Origin: Streptococcus suis
Lineage (GTDB): Bacteria; Bacillota; Bacilli; Lactobacillales; Streptococcaceae
Direction: 5' to 3'
NCBI RefSeq assembly: GCF_902702775.1
Contig: NZ_LR738724.1
Location: 1,488,001-1,552,000, forward strand
DNA length: 64,000 bases
Shown here: in pieces, positions 56,853-64,000 of the stretch
Layout of the letters: every line of letters starts with the position of its first letter
Position numbering within the stretch: position 1 is the first letter of the stretch
Position numbers and translations under genes: made by a program
Notes under the pieces: model-generated
Databases searched by the model: none
The model's input: only the letters and a program-made list of their open reading frames with translations
What the model was told of the DNA's origin: nothing

Positions 56853-57577
56853 GTGAAAAAATTATCCCTATCTTCATTTACTTGGAGTGCAATCTACCTA
56901 ATACTTTCTTGTTTGATTTTCTTCTTTCACGTACCATTTTAAACAAGTAAATCCAAGGCCTTTTCCAGCTTGACCTAGAAAACATCAGCGATCTGATTCA
57001 AGACCAGCTGGTTCAGGGCTGGTTGCGTCGGGCAATCCTGCTTCTACTTGTCATGGTCCTCATCTGCCTAGTAGAAATCATTCTCTTCTATGTCCTAACT
57101 AGCAAGCTCATCAAGGCCTTCAAGCTCTTGGACGGCAAGGTTAACACCTTCATTCTTTGGGGCTACCGCCTCTTGTTCTGGGACTCAATCGGTTTGATTG
57201 TCTTTGGTTTGGTGACTAGTCTCTCGACTGGACTGGACTTATGGAAAAATATCCAAGCCATACAAGACCTGGATGTTCAGGCGATTGGGACGGAAATTCA
57301 AGCCATCGTAGCTGAAGCTCCCCTGACGAAAATTGGTGATGTGCAGGTCTTATTTGACAGCATTCAAGACTACATTCGTGATAAGAGCATCCTTTTGGCA
57401 ACCAAGGAATCACTGGTACTTCAAGTCTCAAAACTCCATACACTTATCAGTGTATGGTCAACTGCCTATCCAATCCTGCTTGCCCTGCTCAGCTATTTCC
57501 ACATAAAAGACTGGTGGACCAAGCGGACGCCAGGCAAACCAATCGTCAAAATCAGCCTGACTATTGAGCGTCAGTAA
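56853..57577 (+). pseudogene. Hypothetical membrane protein with broken 5' end
   Basis: A GTG at 56853 with AAAGG at good spacing opens a hydrophobic frame (MKKLSLSSFTWSAIYLILSC) that stops at TAA near 56940. The sequence then continues in another frame as IQGLFQLDLENISDLIQDQL into an open frame to 57577 with three further membrane segments. Read together they look like one four-segment protein split by one or more frameshifts; both shifted frames hold a stop at the junction. Alternatively translation starts at TTG 57023 and gives 184 residues, but no ribosome site is seen there. No family recognised. Confidence 0.5.
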
Positions 57578-57581
57578 GCAG

Positions 57582-57609
57582 AAATCCCACTTCGATTGAA
57601 GCGGGATTT
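57582..57609. terminator. Shared terminator between convergent genes
   Basis: AAATCCCACTTC and GAAGCGGGATTT pair (one mismatch) around GATT, followed by TTTTTATT on the plus strand. Confidence 0.8.
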
Positions 57610-57610
57610 T

Positions 57611-58744
57611 TTATTCTGCCGAATGACCAAGGTTCATACCAACAAAACCAATCATCATCAGACTAGTCACGATCAAGCTGGTCACGATCAACCAACTCCA
57701 TGACTGAGTAAAGACTAGCAGACTAATTCCAAAGCCGATACTGATGAGCAGGAGCTGGGTAGATTGAAATTGCTTGGATAGGATTCTGCCTTGCTTATTA
57801 TAAACATTGTGCTGAAGGAGTCCGAGTATAAAGAGGACTAGGCCACCATAAAAATAAAAGACGGTGTACTGGGTATTCATGTCACCATTTCCAAAAAATG
57901 AGAGGGCTATGGTTATCAAGCTGAGCCCAAAGAGTATGGGGTAGTGACTATAAATGGCACGAATCCCAGTTTCTTCCCGTTCTACATCAAGCAGGTGGTC
58001 CACTTCTACAATATAGACCATGAAAAGATTTGTTAGAGTAATGAAAATCGCAATGGATTCCCAAGAAAAATTCTCTGGACTAAAATGCTCTGAGATTCCA
58101 ATCAAGGACTCACCAAAGGTAATAATCACTAAGAGCGACAAGCGCTCCATCAAGTGTGGAAAATTTACTGGATTCAAGTCAGCCGAAACAAAGCCACGGT
58201 TGGGATCGCTGAGCAATCCAGGTAGCAACCAGGTCGAGAGAATACCAACCAAGGCAATCCACATACCTATCTCATAAGGGAAAAATAAGGAAAGGGAGAG
58301 CATGACAGACCGCAAACCGAGGATATAGAAAAACTGCTTCATCAGACTCCGATCCGCATCGTTTGAAGTCTGGAAATATTCTAAAATGTACTGAACCAGA
58401 AGCAGCAAGGAAATAATGGCCATGGGTAGAAAAATCCATACAAAACTAGTCTGCCACTCTCCTGCAACTGCACTTGATGCCACCAAAAGACAGATCATCT
58501 GCAAAAACATGAAAATGATATTGCGCAGGCTGTTGCTCCCAAAACGGTTTGTAAAGACAGTCTGCACCATCCAAGAATTGACAAAAATAATCAGTCCAAC
58601 TGAGAAGTTAAAAAATGATTGAAGACTGACGACTCCCTGATGGGAATGGTGGATAATCGACGTCAGCTGACTGATAGTATAGACATAAACTAAATCATAA
58701 AATAATTCGGTCAACTCGACCTTTTTATGCTTGATAAAGGGCAT
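57611..58744 (-). CDS. Low temperature requirement protein A (LtrA) family membrane protein
   Basis: This 377-aa protein has about ten membrane segments and the LtrA family start KHKKVELTELFYDLVYVYTISQ, with LMERLSLLVIITFGESLIGI in the middle. LtrA was named in Listeria for growth at low temperature; its biochemical role is unknown. It stands alone, convergent with the broken membrane gene. Confidence 0.92.
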   Translation of the reverse strand: MPFIKHKKVELTELFYDLVYVYTISQLTSIIHHSHQGVVSLQSFFNFSVGLIIFVNSWMVQTVFTNRFGSNSLRNIIFMFLQMICLLVASSAVAGEWQTSFVWIFLPMAIISLLLLVQYILEYFQTSNDADRSLMKQFFYILGLRSVMLSLSLFFPYEIGMWIALVGILSTWLLPGLLSDPNRGFVSADLNPVNFPHLMERLSLLVIITFGESLIGISEHFSPENFSWESIAIFITLTNLFMVYIVEVDHLLDVEREETGIRAIYSHYPILFGLSLITIALSFFGNGDMNTQYTVFYFYGGLVLFILGLLQHNVYNKQGRILSKQFQSTQLLLISIGFGISLLVFTQSWSWLIVTSLIVTSLMMIGFVGMNLGHSAE

Positions 58745-58806
58745 AGAATCTCCTGTTAAAATTTTTTCATTTCAACAGTATAGCACAGAAAGTTAGGGGA
58801 TACAAA

Positions 58807-59466
58807 TTAGCTAGAAAAAGCCAACTGCCCTTTCGAGATTGCGATACTGTTTTCCAAGTCCTGTAAGTTTTTTTCTTCCACCAAATCCTGCGTTTCTGAA
58901 ATATAGCGTTGAAAATGCGGAGTCAAACGGTGGTCTTCGTAGGCTTTCGCACTCGCATACACTTCGTAGAAATAATAACGATTTGATTGCTGGCTGTCCT
59001 TTGCGGCATACATTGCTAAAACACCTGATTCTTCTTTTATAGAAGTTTGCATGTTTATTAGGACACTATTTTCAAAGGCTTCCTGGCTTCCCTCTCTCAC
59101 TTGAACCTGAGCAAATTTTAGGAAATGGTGTTCTGGTCCTAGCCACACTCCAGACGGCAACTTTTCTTCCAAAAACAAGGCTTCTACTTCATAGACCTCC
59201 CGCTTGGTGAGTTTGGATCCCACCTGCTCTACATAGGATTGGTAGTGCAGAGAAGTCCGATGACTTTGGTAGGCCACCTCATCTGCATAGACCTCAAAAA
59301 TTTTGTACTCCAACGGATTTCCCTTTAAAGAACTGGCGTACATGGCAAGAGTGCCAGCTTCCTCTTCATAGGAGGTCTGGAAATTTTCCATACCCACTTG
59401 GTAAAAGCTATCACGATTTTTCTCATCAACTCCTAGATGAAATAAATGAACAACTGGCTTACTCAT
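58807..59466 (-). CDS. Double ABM-domain monooxygenase-like protein
   Basis: This 219-aa protein consists of two similar antibiotic-biosynthesis-monooxygenase (ABM) folds: residues ~1-95 and ~112-205. Each carries the pattern EEE/KEE-x-G-LAMYA and F/YEVYA-x-x-AY-x-x-HR, with HYQSYV and HFQRYI at the end of each. ABM proteins such as YgiN oxidise quinols or act in heme breakdown. It directly follows the amidohydrolase stop (adjacent codons) and is third in a MerR-led operon, so a job in handling a reactive small molecule is likely by context. Confidence 0.85.
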   Translation of the reverse strand: MSKPVVHLFHLGVDEKNRDSFYQVGMENFQTSYEEEAGTLAMYASSLKGNPLEYKIFEVYADEVAYQSHRTSLHYQSYVEQVGSKLTKREVYEVEALFLEEKLPSGVWLGPEHHFLKFAQVQVREGSQEAFENSVLINMQTSIKEESGVLAMYAAKDSQQSNRYYFYEVYASAKAYEDHRLTPHFQRYISETQDLVEEKNLQDLENSIAISKGQLAFSS

Positions 59467-60381
59467 CTATTTTGTCTCCTTCAGTAATAGTTTGATATTT
59501 TCAGAGTAAATGGCTTGCTTGTCCTCTTGAGATAAGTGCAAGGAGTCAATAGCTTCTGAGATGACCAGCGTAGCCCCTGCAGGCGCAATCCCAAGAGGCG
59601 CATCGGTTCCAAAGAGTACCCGATCTAAGCCAAAATAGTCGATGGTTAATTCTAGAGCCTTTGGATTGCCTAAGATAGCGGTATCTACATAGAACTTGCG
59701 GAAGTCCTCCACCTGTTTTTCCGGCAAAATGTACTGAATCCGTCCGCTAAAGAAGGGGGCCAAGGCTCCTGCATGGTGAACAATGATTTTCAGATTAGGA
59801 TAATCTTGAAAGATTCCTGCCTCCACCAATTGTAGCATAGCCTGACTCTGCTCGTATTCCCATGAAAAAACAATGTTATTATCTGGTTTGCGATTGTCAA
59901 ATACAGGGTGCAACCAGATAGGAATATCTAATTCTTCACATTTAGCGAAGATTGGTCTGAAGCTCTGGTCTGCAATGGATAGTCCAAGGTGTCTTGAAAA
60001 CAGCTGTATGCCAACCATTTCAGGATTTTTATCGACAAAGTCTTCCAAAATTTCCAGACTTCCCTCAATGTTGTTCAGGGCCAGCATGGCCACACCAGCA
60101 AAAAATTGATTTGGATAGGCCTGAACAGTTTCCAAGAGTTCTTGATTGGCTTCTTGAACCAAAGCCAAAGCTGGCTCTGCTTCCAGATAATCTTCTGGAT
60201 TGACATTGACAAATGAAATAATCTGTTTGACAGCTGGATCTTGTAGAGCCTGCCTTTTTTCCATGTCTTGCAGGACAGGATTTTGCAAAAAAGGCATTTT
60301 CTGAGGCAAGGCTGGATCAAGGGCCAACATTTTTTGGTAAAACTGGGGCAACAATACATGGGCAAATACATCTATTTTCAT
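59467..60381 (-). CDS. Amidohydrolase-2 (ACMSD-like) family protein
   Basis: This 304-aa TIM-barrel enzyme resembles the amidohydrolase 2 family that includes ACMSD and gamma-resorcylate decarboxylase: IWLHPVFD and IIVHHAGALAPFF for metal and substrate His, and LFGTDAPLG for the late Asp. The first site is DVFAHVLLP, with one His where many members have HxH. Decarboxylation or hydrolysis of an aromatic or quinone-like compound is inferred. Its ATG overlaps the merR stop as ATGA, so translation is coupled. Confidence 0.85.
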   Translation of the reverse strand: MKIDVFAHVLLPQFYQKMLALDPALPQKMPFLQNPVLQDMEKRQALQDPAVKQIISFVNVNPEDYLEAEPALALVQEANQELLETVQAYPNQFFAGVAMLALNNIEGSLEILEDFVDKNPEMVGIQLFSRHLGLSIADQSFRPIFAKCEELDIPIWLHPVFDNRKPDNNIVFSWEYEQSQAMLQLVEAGIFQDYPNLKIIVHHAGALAPFFSGRIQYILPEKQVEDFRKFYVDTAILGNPKALELTIDYFGLDRVLFGTDAPLGIAPAGATLVISEAIDSLHLSQEDKQAIYSENIKLLLKETK

Positions 60382-60821
60382 ACATCTATCTCCTTCCAAC
60401 TGTCCTTTTCATCGGATAAAATCGCATAGTCTTCAAAGTAGGAAAGGTCTTGTTCAATCTCACCTGATTCATATAAGGCTATTTTTTTCTCCAAGCGGTC
60501 AATGGAGCGTTGGAGGTTGGCCTGCTTTTGATAGAGAGTTGTCAACTGCTCCCGCAACAAGTTTTCCCGTTCCTTAACGGTGCTATTTCCTTCCTTCAAC
60601 AAGGAAGCATACTCTGTCAGCGTTTCAATACTGACACCTGAGTGACGCAGACAGATAATCATCTCCAGCCAAGCCAGGATTTCCTTTGTAAAATAGCGAT
60701 GTCCATTGCTTGCTCTTGGAACATCTGGCAGTAAGCCAATTCGTTCATAATAACGTAGAGTATTACTATTGATCTGGTATCTTTGACTGACTTCCGCAAT
60801 CGTGTAGCCGAGTTTGTCCAT
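60378..60821 (-). CDS. MerR-family regulator with single sensor-type Cys
   Basis: This 147-aa regulator has the MerR winged helix (YTIAEVSQRYQINSNTLRYYERIGLL) and a dimerising coiled coil (~80-125). One Cys, Cys57 in the WLEMIICLRHSG segment, matches the conserved Cys of the AdhR/NmlR subgroup, which sense aldehydes or thiol stress. Its own promoter has the 19-bp spacer that MerR proteins activate by DNA twisting. It leads the operon with the amidohydrolase and ABM genes, which are thus probably induced by an electrophile; the inducer is unknown. Confidence 0.9.
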   Translation of the reverse strand: MDKLGYTIAEVSQRYQINSNTLRYYERIGLLPDVPRASNGHRYFTKEILAWLEMIICLRHSGVSIETLTEYASLLKEGNSTVKERENLLREQLTTLYQKQANLQRSIDRLEKKIALYESGEIEQDLSYFEDYAILSDEKDSWKEIDV

Positions 60822-60842
60822 GGTCTATACCTCCTGTATGCC

Positions 60843-60873
60843 ATTATAACACTTGTAGTTCACTATAAGTCAA
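60843..60873 (-). promoter_or_regulatory. MerR-type promoter and operator with 19-base spacer
   Basis: TTGACT (60868-60873) and TATAAT (60843-60848) are 19 bases apart. The spacer is filled by an imperfect palindrome, ACTTGTAGTTCACTATAAGT (60851-60870). This is the classic geometry for MerR-family activation. Confidence 0.85.
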
Positions 60874-60888
60874 TATAAAAAACAAAAA

Positions 60889-60912
60889 AACGATGCCTGC
60901 TCAGACACCGTT
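60889..60912 (-). terminator. Terminator of tpx
   Basis: AACGGTG and CATCGTT pair (one G-T) around a 10-base loop, followed by TTTTTTT on the minus strand, 6 bases after the tpx stop. Confidence 0.7.
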
Positions 60913-60918
60913 ATATTA

Positions 60919-61404
60919 TTATTTAACAGCCTCTAAAGCCACATCATAATCTGGATGTTCGTTGACATTGTCCAAGTATTCTACGTAGGTGATTTCATTG
61001 TCGGCATTAAGGACAAAGACCGCACGCGCCAGCAAATTCCACTCCCGCATGAGCACACCGTAGGATTTACCAAAGGCATGGTCATAGTAATCAGACAGGG
61101 TGATGGCATCTTCCAAACCTGCAGCCCCGCACCAGCGTTTTTGGGCAAAAGGCAGGTCTGCTGAAATCGTCACGACAACCGTATTGTCACGGTCAGCCAG
61201 TTCCTGATTGAAGCGACGAGTCTGGGTATCGCAAATCCCTGTGTCAATAGAAGGCACCACACTGATGACCTTAGTCTGCTTGCCAAAGTCTTTCAGACTT
61301 TTCAGGCTCAAGTCATTGGCCATGAGGACAAAATCAGGGGCGGTATCTCCCACCTGCAATCGTGGACCTACCAAGGTCACCGGTTTTCCAATAAAGGTTG
61401 TCAT
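60919..61404 (-). CDS. tpx: Thiol peroxidase (Tpx)
   Basis: This 161-aa peroxiredoxin removes hydrogen and organic peroxides in the cytoplasm using thioredoxin. The peroxidatic Cys58 ([12 protein letters not shown]) and resolving Cys92 ([10 protein letters not shown]) are at the standard places. I start at MTTFIG, 6 bases after GGGAG; an ATG two codons earlier touches that site. It lies between copA and the MerR operon, with terminators on both sides, so it is a single gene. Confidence 0.96.
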   Translation of the reverse strand: MTTFIGKPVTLVGPRLQVGDTAPDFVLMANDLSLKSLKDFGKQTKVISVVPSIDTGICDTQTRRFNQELADRDNTVVVTISADLPFAQKRWCGAAGLEDAITLSDYYDHAFGKSYGVLMREWNLLARAVFVLNADNEITYVEYLDNVNEHPDYDVALEAVK

Positions 61405-61434
61405 AAACATCTCCCTTGCACTTAATATATCTAT

Positions 61435-61448
61435 TGTAAGCGTTTATA
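61435..61448. promoter_or_regulatory. cre-like site upstream of tpx
   Basis: TGTAAGCGTTTATA differs from the cre consensus TGNAARCGNTTNCA at one position and keeps the central CG. It lies about 30 bases before the tpx start, so CcpA control of tpx is possible. Confidence 0.45.
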
Positions 61449-61451
61449 ATC

Positions 61452-61481
61452 AAAAATACCAGTTTTTTGACTGGTATTTTT
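61452..61481 (-). terminator. Terminator of copA
   Basis: AAAAATACCAGT and ACTGGTATTTTT form a perfect 12-bp stem around 6 bases, directly after the copA stop. Confidence 0.85.
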
Positions 61482-61482
61482 G

Positions 61483-63933
61483 CTATAGTTTGTAGGTTTT
61501 CAATCGCAGAGCGTTCAAGACGACGGACACTGAGCTAAGGGCCATGGCTGCACCTGCAAACATAGGATTGAGCAGAGGTCCACCAAATACATGTAATAGA
61601 CCCATGGCGATTGGAATGCCAATCACATTATAAGCAAAGGCCCAGAAGAGATTTTGTTTGATGGTCCGCATGGTTGCCTGGCTGAGTTTAACAGCCTTGA
61701 CCACATCCAAAATGTCACTATGCATGAGGACAATATCGGCAGACTCAATGGCAATATCAGTCCCAGAACCAATGGCCAGACCCACATGGGCTTGAGCTAG
61801 AGCTGGGGCATCGTTGATGCCATCCCCTACCATAGCGACTGTTTTGCCCTGTTCTTGTAATAGCTTGACTTGGTTGGCCTTGTCATCTGGTAGGACCTGA
61901 CTGACCACCTGCTCAATGCCGACTTCCTTGGCAATGGCTTTGGCAGTTTTTTCATTGTCCCCTGTCAGCATGACCACTTCTAAGCCCATGGCTTGCAGAG
62001 CCTGGACAGCCTGACGGCTGGTCTCTTTTACTTTATCGGCAACGGCAATGACTGCTAGTAATTCTTGCTGGCTGGCTAGGAAAACAGGCGTCTTGGCTTG
62101 ATGGGCAAATGCCTCCGCAACTGCACGTCCTTGGGAAACATTAATTCCCTGTTCCCGCATCAACCGTTCATTTCCCAGATAGATGGTCTGCTCTGCTATT
62201 GTCACCGAAAGACCACGACCTGAAAGAGCCTGAAAATCGGTGGCGGGCAAGAGAGTAATCTTTTCTGTCTGTGCAGCTTGCAGGAGAGCCTGAGCCAGAG
62301 GATGCTCGGAAAATTGCTCGCTACTTGCTGCCAGCTGGAGGACCTGCTCACGATTTTTAGTAGACAAGAGATGAATGTCCGTCACCTGGGGTTTGCCCTC
62401 TGTAATAGTCCCTGTCTTGTCGAAGACAATGGTATTCACACCTTGTAGGGTTTCAATAGCTTGACCAGACTTAAACAGAAGACCGTTTTCTGCCCCTTTT
62501 CCAGTCCCAACCATGATAGCCGTCGGAGTTGCTAGACCCAGAGCACAAGGGCAGGCGATGACCAAGACGGCGATGATAATACTTAGTGAAAAAATCCAGG
62601 ATTCTTGCCCCAAGAAGTACCAGGCCAGCCCAGACAAGAATGCCAAGCCCATGACAACTGGCACAAAGACGGCAGATACTTGGTCAGCCAATTTGGCGAT
62701 GGGGGCCTTAGATCCTTGAGCCTCTTCTACCAAGCGAATGATCTGAGCCAGAGTCGTATCACGACCAACCTTGGTAGCCTGCATGGTAATGGCACCTTGC
62801 TGATTAAGGGTACCGCCAAAAACATTGTCGCCTAGAGCCTTCTTCACTGGCAGGCTCTCACCCGTCAGCATGGACTCATCCACACGTGTCTGGCCTTCTA
62901 GAACTTGACCATCAACAGGAATCTGCTGACCTGGGCGAACAATGACCTGGTCACCGACCACCACTTCTTCAATCGGCACTTGTATTTCCTGCCCATTTCG
63001 TAAGACCTGGGCCGTCTTGGGAGCCAGATCCATCAATTTCTTAATGGCCTCAGAAGTCTGACCTTTGGCTCTAGCTTCAAAATATTTTCCCAAGGTAATC
63101 AAGGTCAAGATAACGGCGGCTGATTCAAAATACAGTTCTGGATGGTGACCGTGCATGGCTACTTCTTTCCCCATCAGAAGAAAAGCAATCATCAACAGGC
63201 CTTGAACCAAGGCTGCTCCAGTCCCAACGGCAATCAAGGAATCCATATTGGGATGGCCTTGCAAGAGAGTTTTAAAGCCTTTTTGGAAAAAACTGCGTCC
63301 CATATAAAGGACAGGGATGAGCAGGAGGACTTGACTGACCGCATAGACTAGCGGTTGATGGAGCAAGGCTGGTAATGGAAGCCCACCCCAGGGTAACATA
63401 GGACCCATAGCAATATAGAGCAGTGGAAGAGTAAAGACTGCTGACCAGACAAATCGTTTCCAAAGACTGTCTTCCTTGCTTGGTCCCTTATCCACCGTCT
63501 CTTCCACTTGATCTGGTCTAATCAGTTGATAGCCTGCTTGCTCAACTGCTTTTTCAAGACTGGCTGGATTTTGCCTATCACGGCTATAACGGATAGTCGC
63601 CTTTTCTGTTGCCAAATTGACACTGACTTCTTCTACACCTTCTAGTTTGCCCAGAGCTTTTTCAACCGTCAGAGCACAGGAAGCGCAGGTCATGCCTGAA
63701 ATGTCATAAGACTCGGTCACCAAGTTATCGACTAGCTGATAGCCCGCCTTTTCAACTGCCTGACGAATATCCTCTAGTCCCAAAAGCTTTTTATCATAGC
63801 TAACACTCAATTTTTCAGTCGCTAGGTTGACACTAGCCTCTTCTACCCCTGCTAATTTACCAACAGCTTTTTCAACCGTCAGAGCACAGGAAGCGCAGGT
63901 CATACCTTGAATGGGATAGCTTGCTTGTTTCAT
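61483..63933 (-). CDS. copA: Copper-exporting P1B-type ATPase
   Basis: This 816-aa membrane ATPase pumps Cu(I) out of the cell. Two N-terminal metal-binding domains each carry GMTCASC (Cys13/Cys16 and ~Cys84/Cys87). Eight membrane segments follow with the CPC metal site in [13 protein letters not shown], the actuator TGES, phosphorylation DKTGT, the HP-containing loop FSEHPLAQ and hinge [10 protein letters not shown]. The ATG follows AAAGGAG by six bases. Two CopY-type operators surround its promoter at 63953-63996; copY, if linked, would be outside the window. Confidence 0.97.
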   Translation of the reverse strand: MKQASYPIQGMTCASCALTVEKAVGKLAGVEEASVNLATEKLSVSYDKKLLGLEDIRQAVEKAGYQLVDNLVTESYDISGMTCASCALTVEKALGKLEGVEEVSVNLATEKATIRYSRDRQNPASLEKAVEQAGYQLIRPDQVEETVDKGPSKEDSLWKRFVWSAVFTLPLLYIAMGPMLPWGGLPLPALLHQPLVYAVSQVLLLIPVLYMGRSFFQKGFKTLLQGHPNMDSLIAVGTGAALVQGLLMIAFLLMGKEVAMHGHHPELYFESAAVILTLITLGKYFEARAKGQTSEAIKKLMDLAPKTAQVLRNGQEIQVPIEEVVVGDQVIVRPGQQIPVDGQVLEGQTRVDESMLTGESLPVKKALGDNVFGGTLNQQGAITMQATKVGRDTTLAQIIRLVEEAQGSKAPIAKLADQVSAVFVPVVMGLAFLSGLAWYFLGQESWIFSLSIIIAVLVIACPCALGLATPTAIMVGTGKGAENGLLFKSGQAIETLQGVNTIVFDKTGTITEGKPQVTDIHLLSTKNREQVLQLAASSEQFSEHPLAQALLQAAQTEKITLLPATDFQALSGRGLSVTIAEQTIYLGNERLMREQGINVSQGRAVAEAFAHQAKTPVFLASQQELLAVIAVADKVKETSRQAVQALQAMGLEVVMLTGDNEKTAKAIAKEVGIEQVVSQVLPDDKANQVKLLQEQGKTVAMVGDGINDAPALAQAHVGLAIGSGTDIAIESADIVLMHSDILDVVKAVKLSQATMRTIKQNLFWAFAYNVIGIPIAMGLLHVFGGPLLNPMFAGAAMALSSVSVVLNALRLKTYKL

Positions 63934-63952
63934 AGGTTACTCCTTTTCCGAC

Positions 63953-63996
63953 TACATCTGTAAACAAATTATACAACATACGACTACATTTGTAAA
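63953..63996 (-). promoter_or_regulatory. copA promoter with two CopY operators
   Basis: TTTACA (63991-63996) and TATAAT (63968-63973) are 17 bases apart. TACATCTGTA (63953-63962) lies just downstream of the -10 box and TACATTTGTA (63985-63994) overlaps the -35 box. Both match the cop box TACANNTGTA, so CopY should repress copA when copper is low. Confidence 0.9.
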
Positions 63997-64000
63997 CATT

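Overview
The window looks like chromosome of a low-GC Gram-positive coccus, almost certainly Streptococcus and most likely S. suis or a close relative. The reasons are the vicR-vicK-vicX cluster with a single-membrane-segment VicK, the pbp2B-recR-ddl order, two CpoA-like glycolipid glycosyltransferases, serine-rich LPxTG adhesins, and a thrS T-box. The species call is inference from gene content. The window holds no rRNA, tRNA, CRISPR array, intact insertion sequence or phage module.

Layout. 0-7.1 kb (minus strand): the end of an ABC exporter ATPase with its FtsX-type permease and an OsmC-like protein; ddl, recR and pbp2B (cell wall and repair); an ABC-F ATPase. The ABC-F gene sits behind a 325-base leader with its own promoter, a three-codon upstream ORF and a MITE-like repeat. 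7.5-10.3 kb: the essential VicRKX system. 10.5-13.5 kb (plus strand): a four-gene polar amino acid ABC importer. 13.6-17.2 kb: an anchored hypothetical protein, then thrS behind a T-box, with a broken MazG-like gene between T-box and thrS. 17.2-19.9 kb: glycolipid glycosyltransferases with a small membrane protein.

20-40.5 kb is the accessory surface region. Two serine-rich repeat adhesins (1348 and 1655 aa) and a 1725-aa MucBP-repeat adhesin are all LPxTG-anchored. An OmpR-type two-component system lies directly upstream of the first adhesin, and ccpA/pepQ sit between the two serine-rich proteins. A 1-kb AT-rich gap upstream of the two-component system carries inverted repeats, direct repeats and G-run motifs shared with the promoter region of the second adhesin.

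40.9-49 kb: tgt, a DUF975 membrane protein, a strong small-RNA candidate, a CoA-binding protein, a lipoprotein, polA, and a membrane protein with a probable papain-fold domain. 49.1-57.6 kb: two ABC systems (a large FtsX permease with a coiled coil plus its ATPase; a permease-ATPase-permease trio) and a membrane gene with a broken 5' end. 57.6-64 kb: an LtrA-like protein; a MerR-controlled operon (merR, amidohydrolase, double-ABM monooxygenase) with a textbook 19-bp MerR promoter; tpx; and copA with two CopY operators around its promoter.

Most interesting to me are the ABC-F leader, the stress-type MerR operon, the small-RNA candidate at 43.4 kb, the disrupted MazG-like gene inside the thrS T-box unit, and the paired serine-rich adhesins whose dedicated export and glycosylation genes are not in this window.
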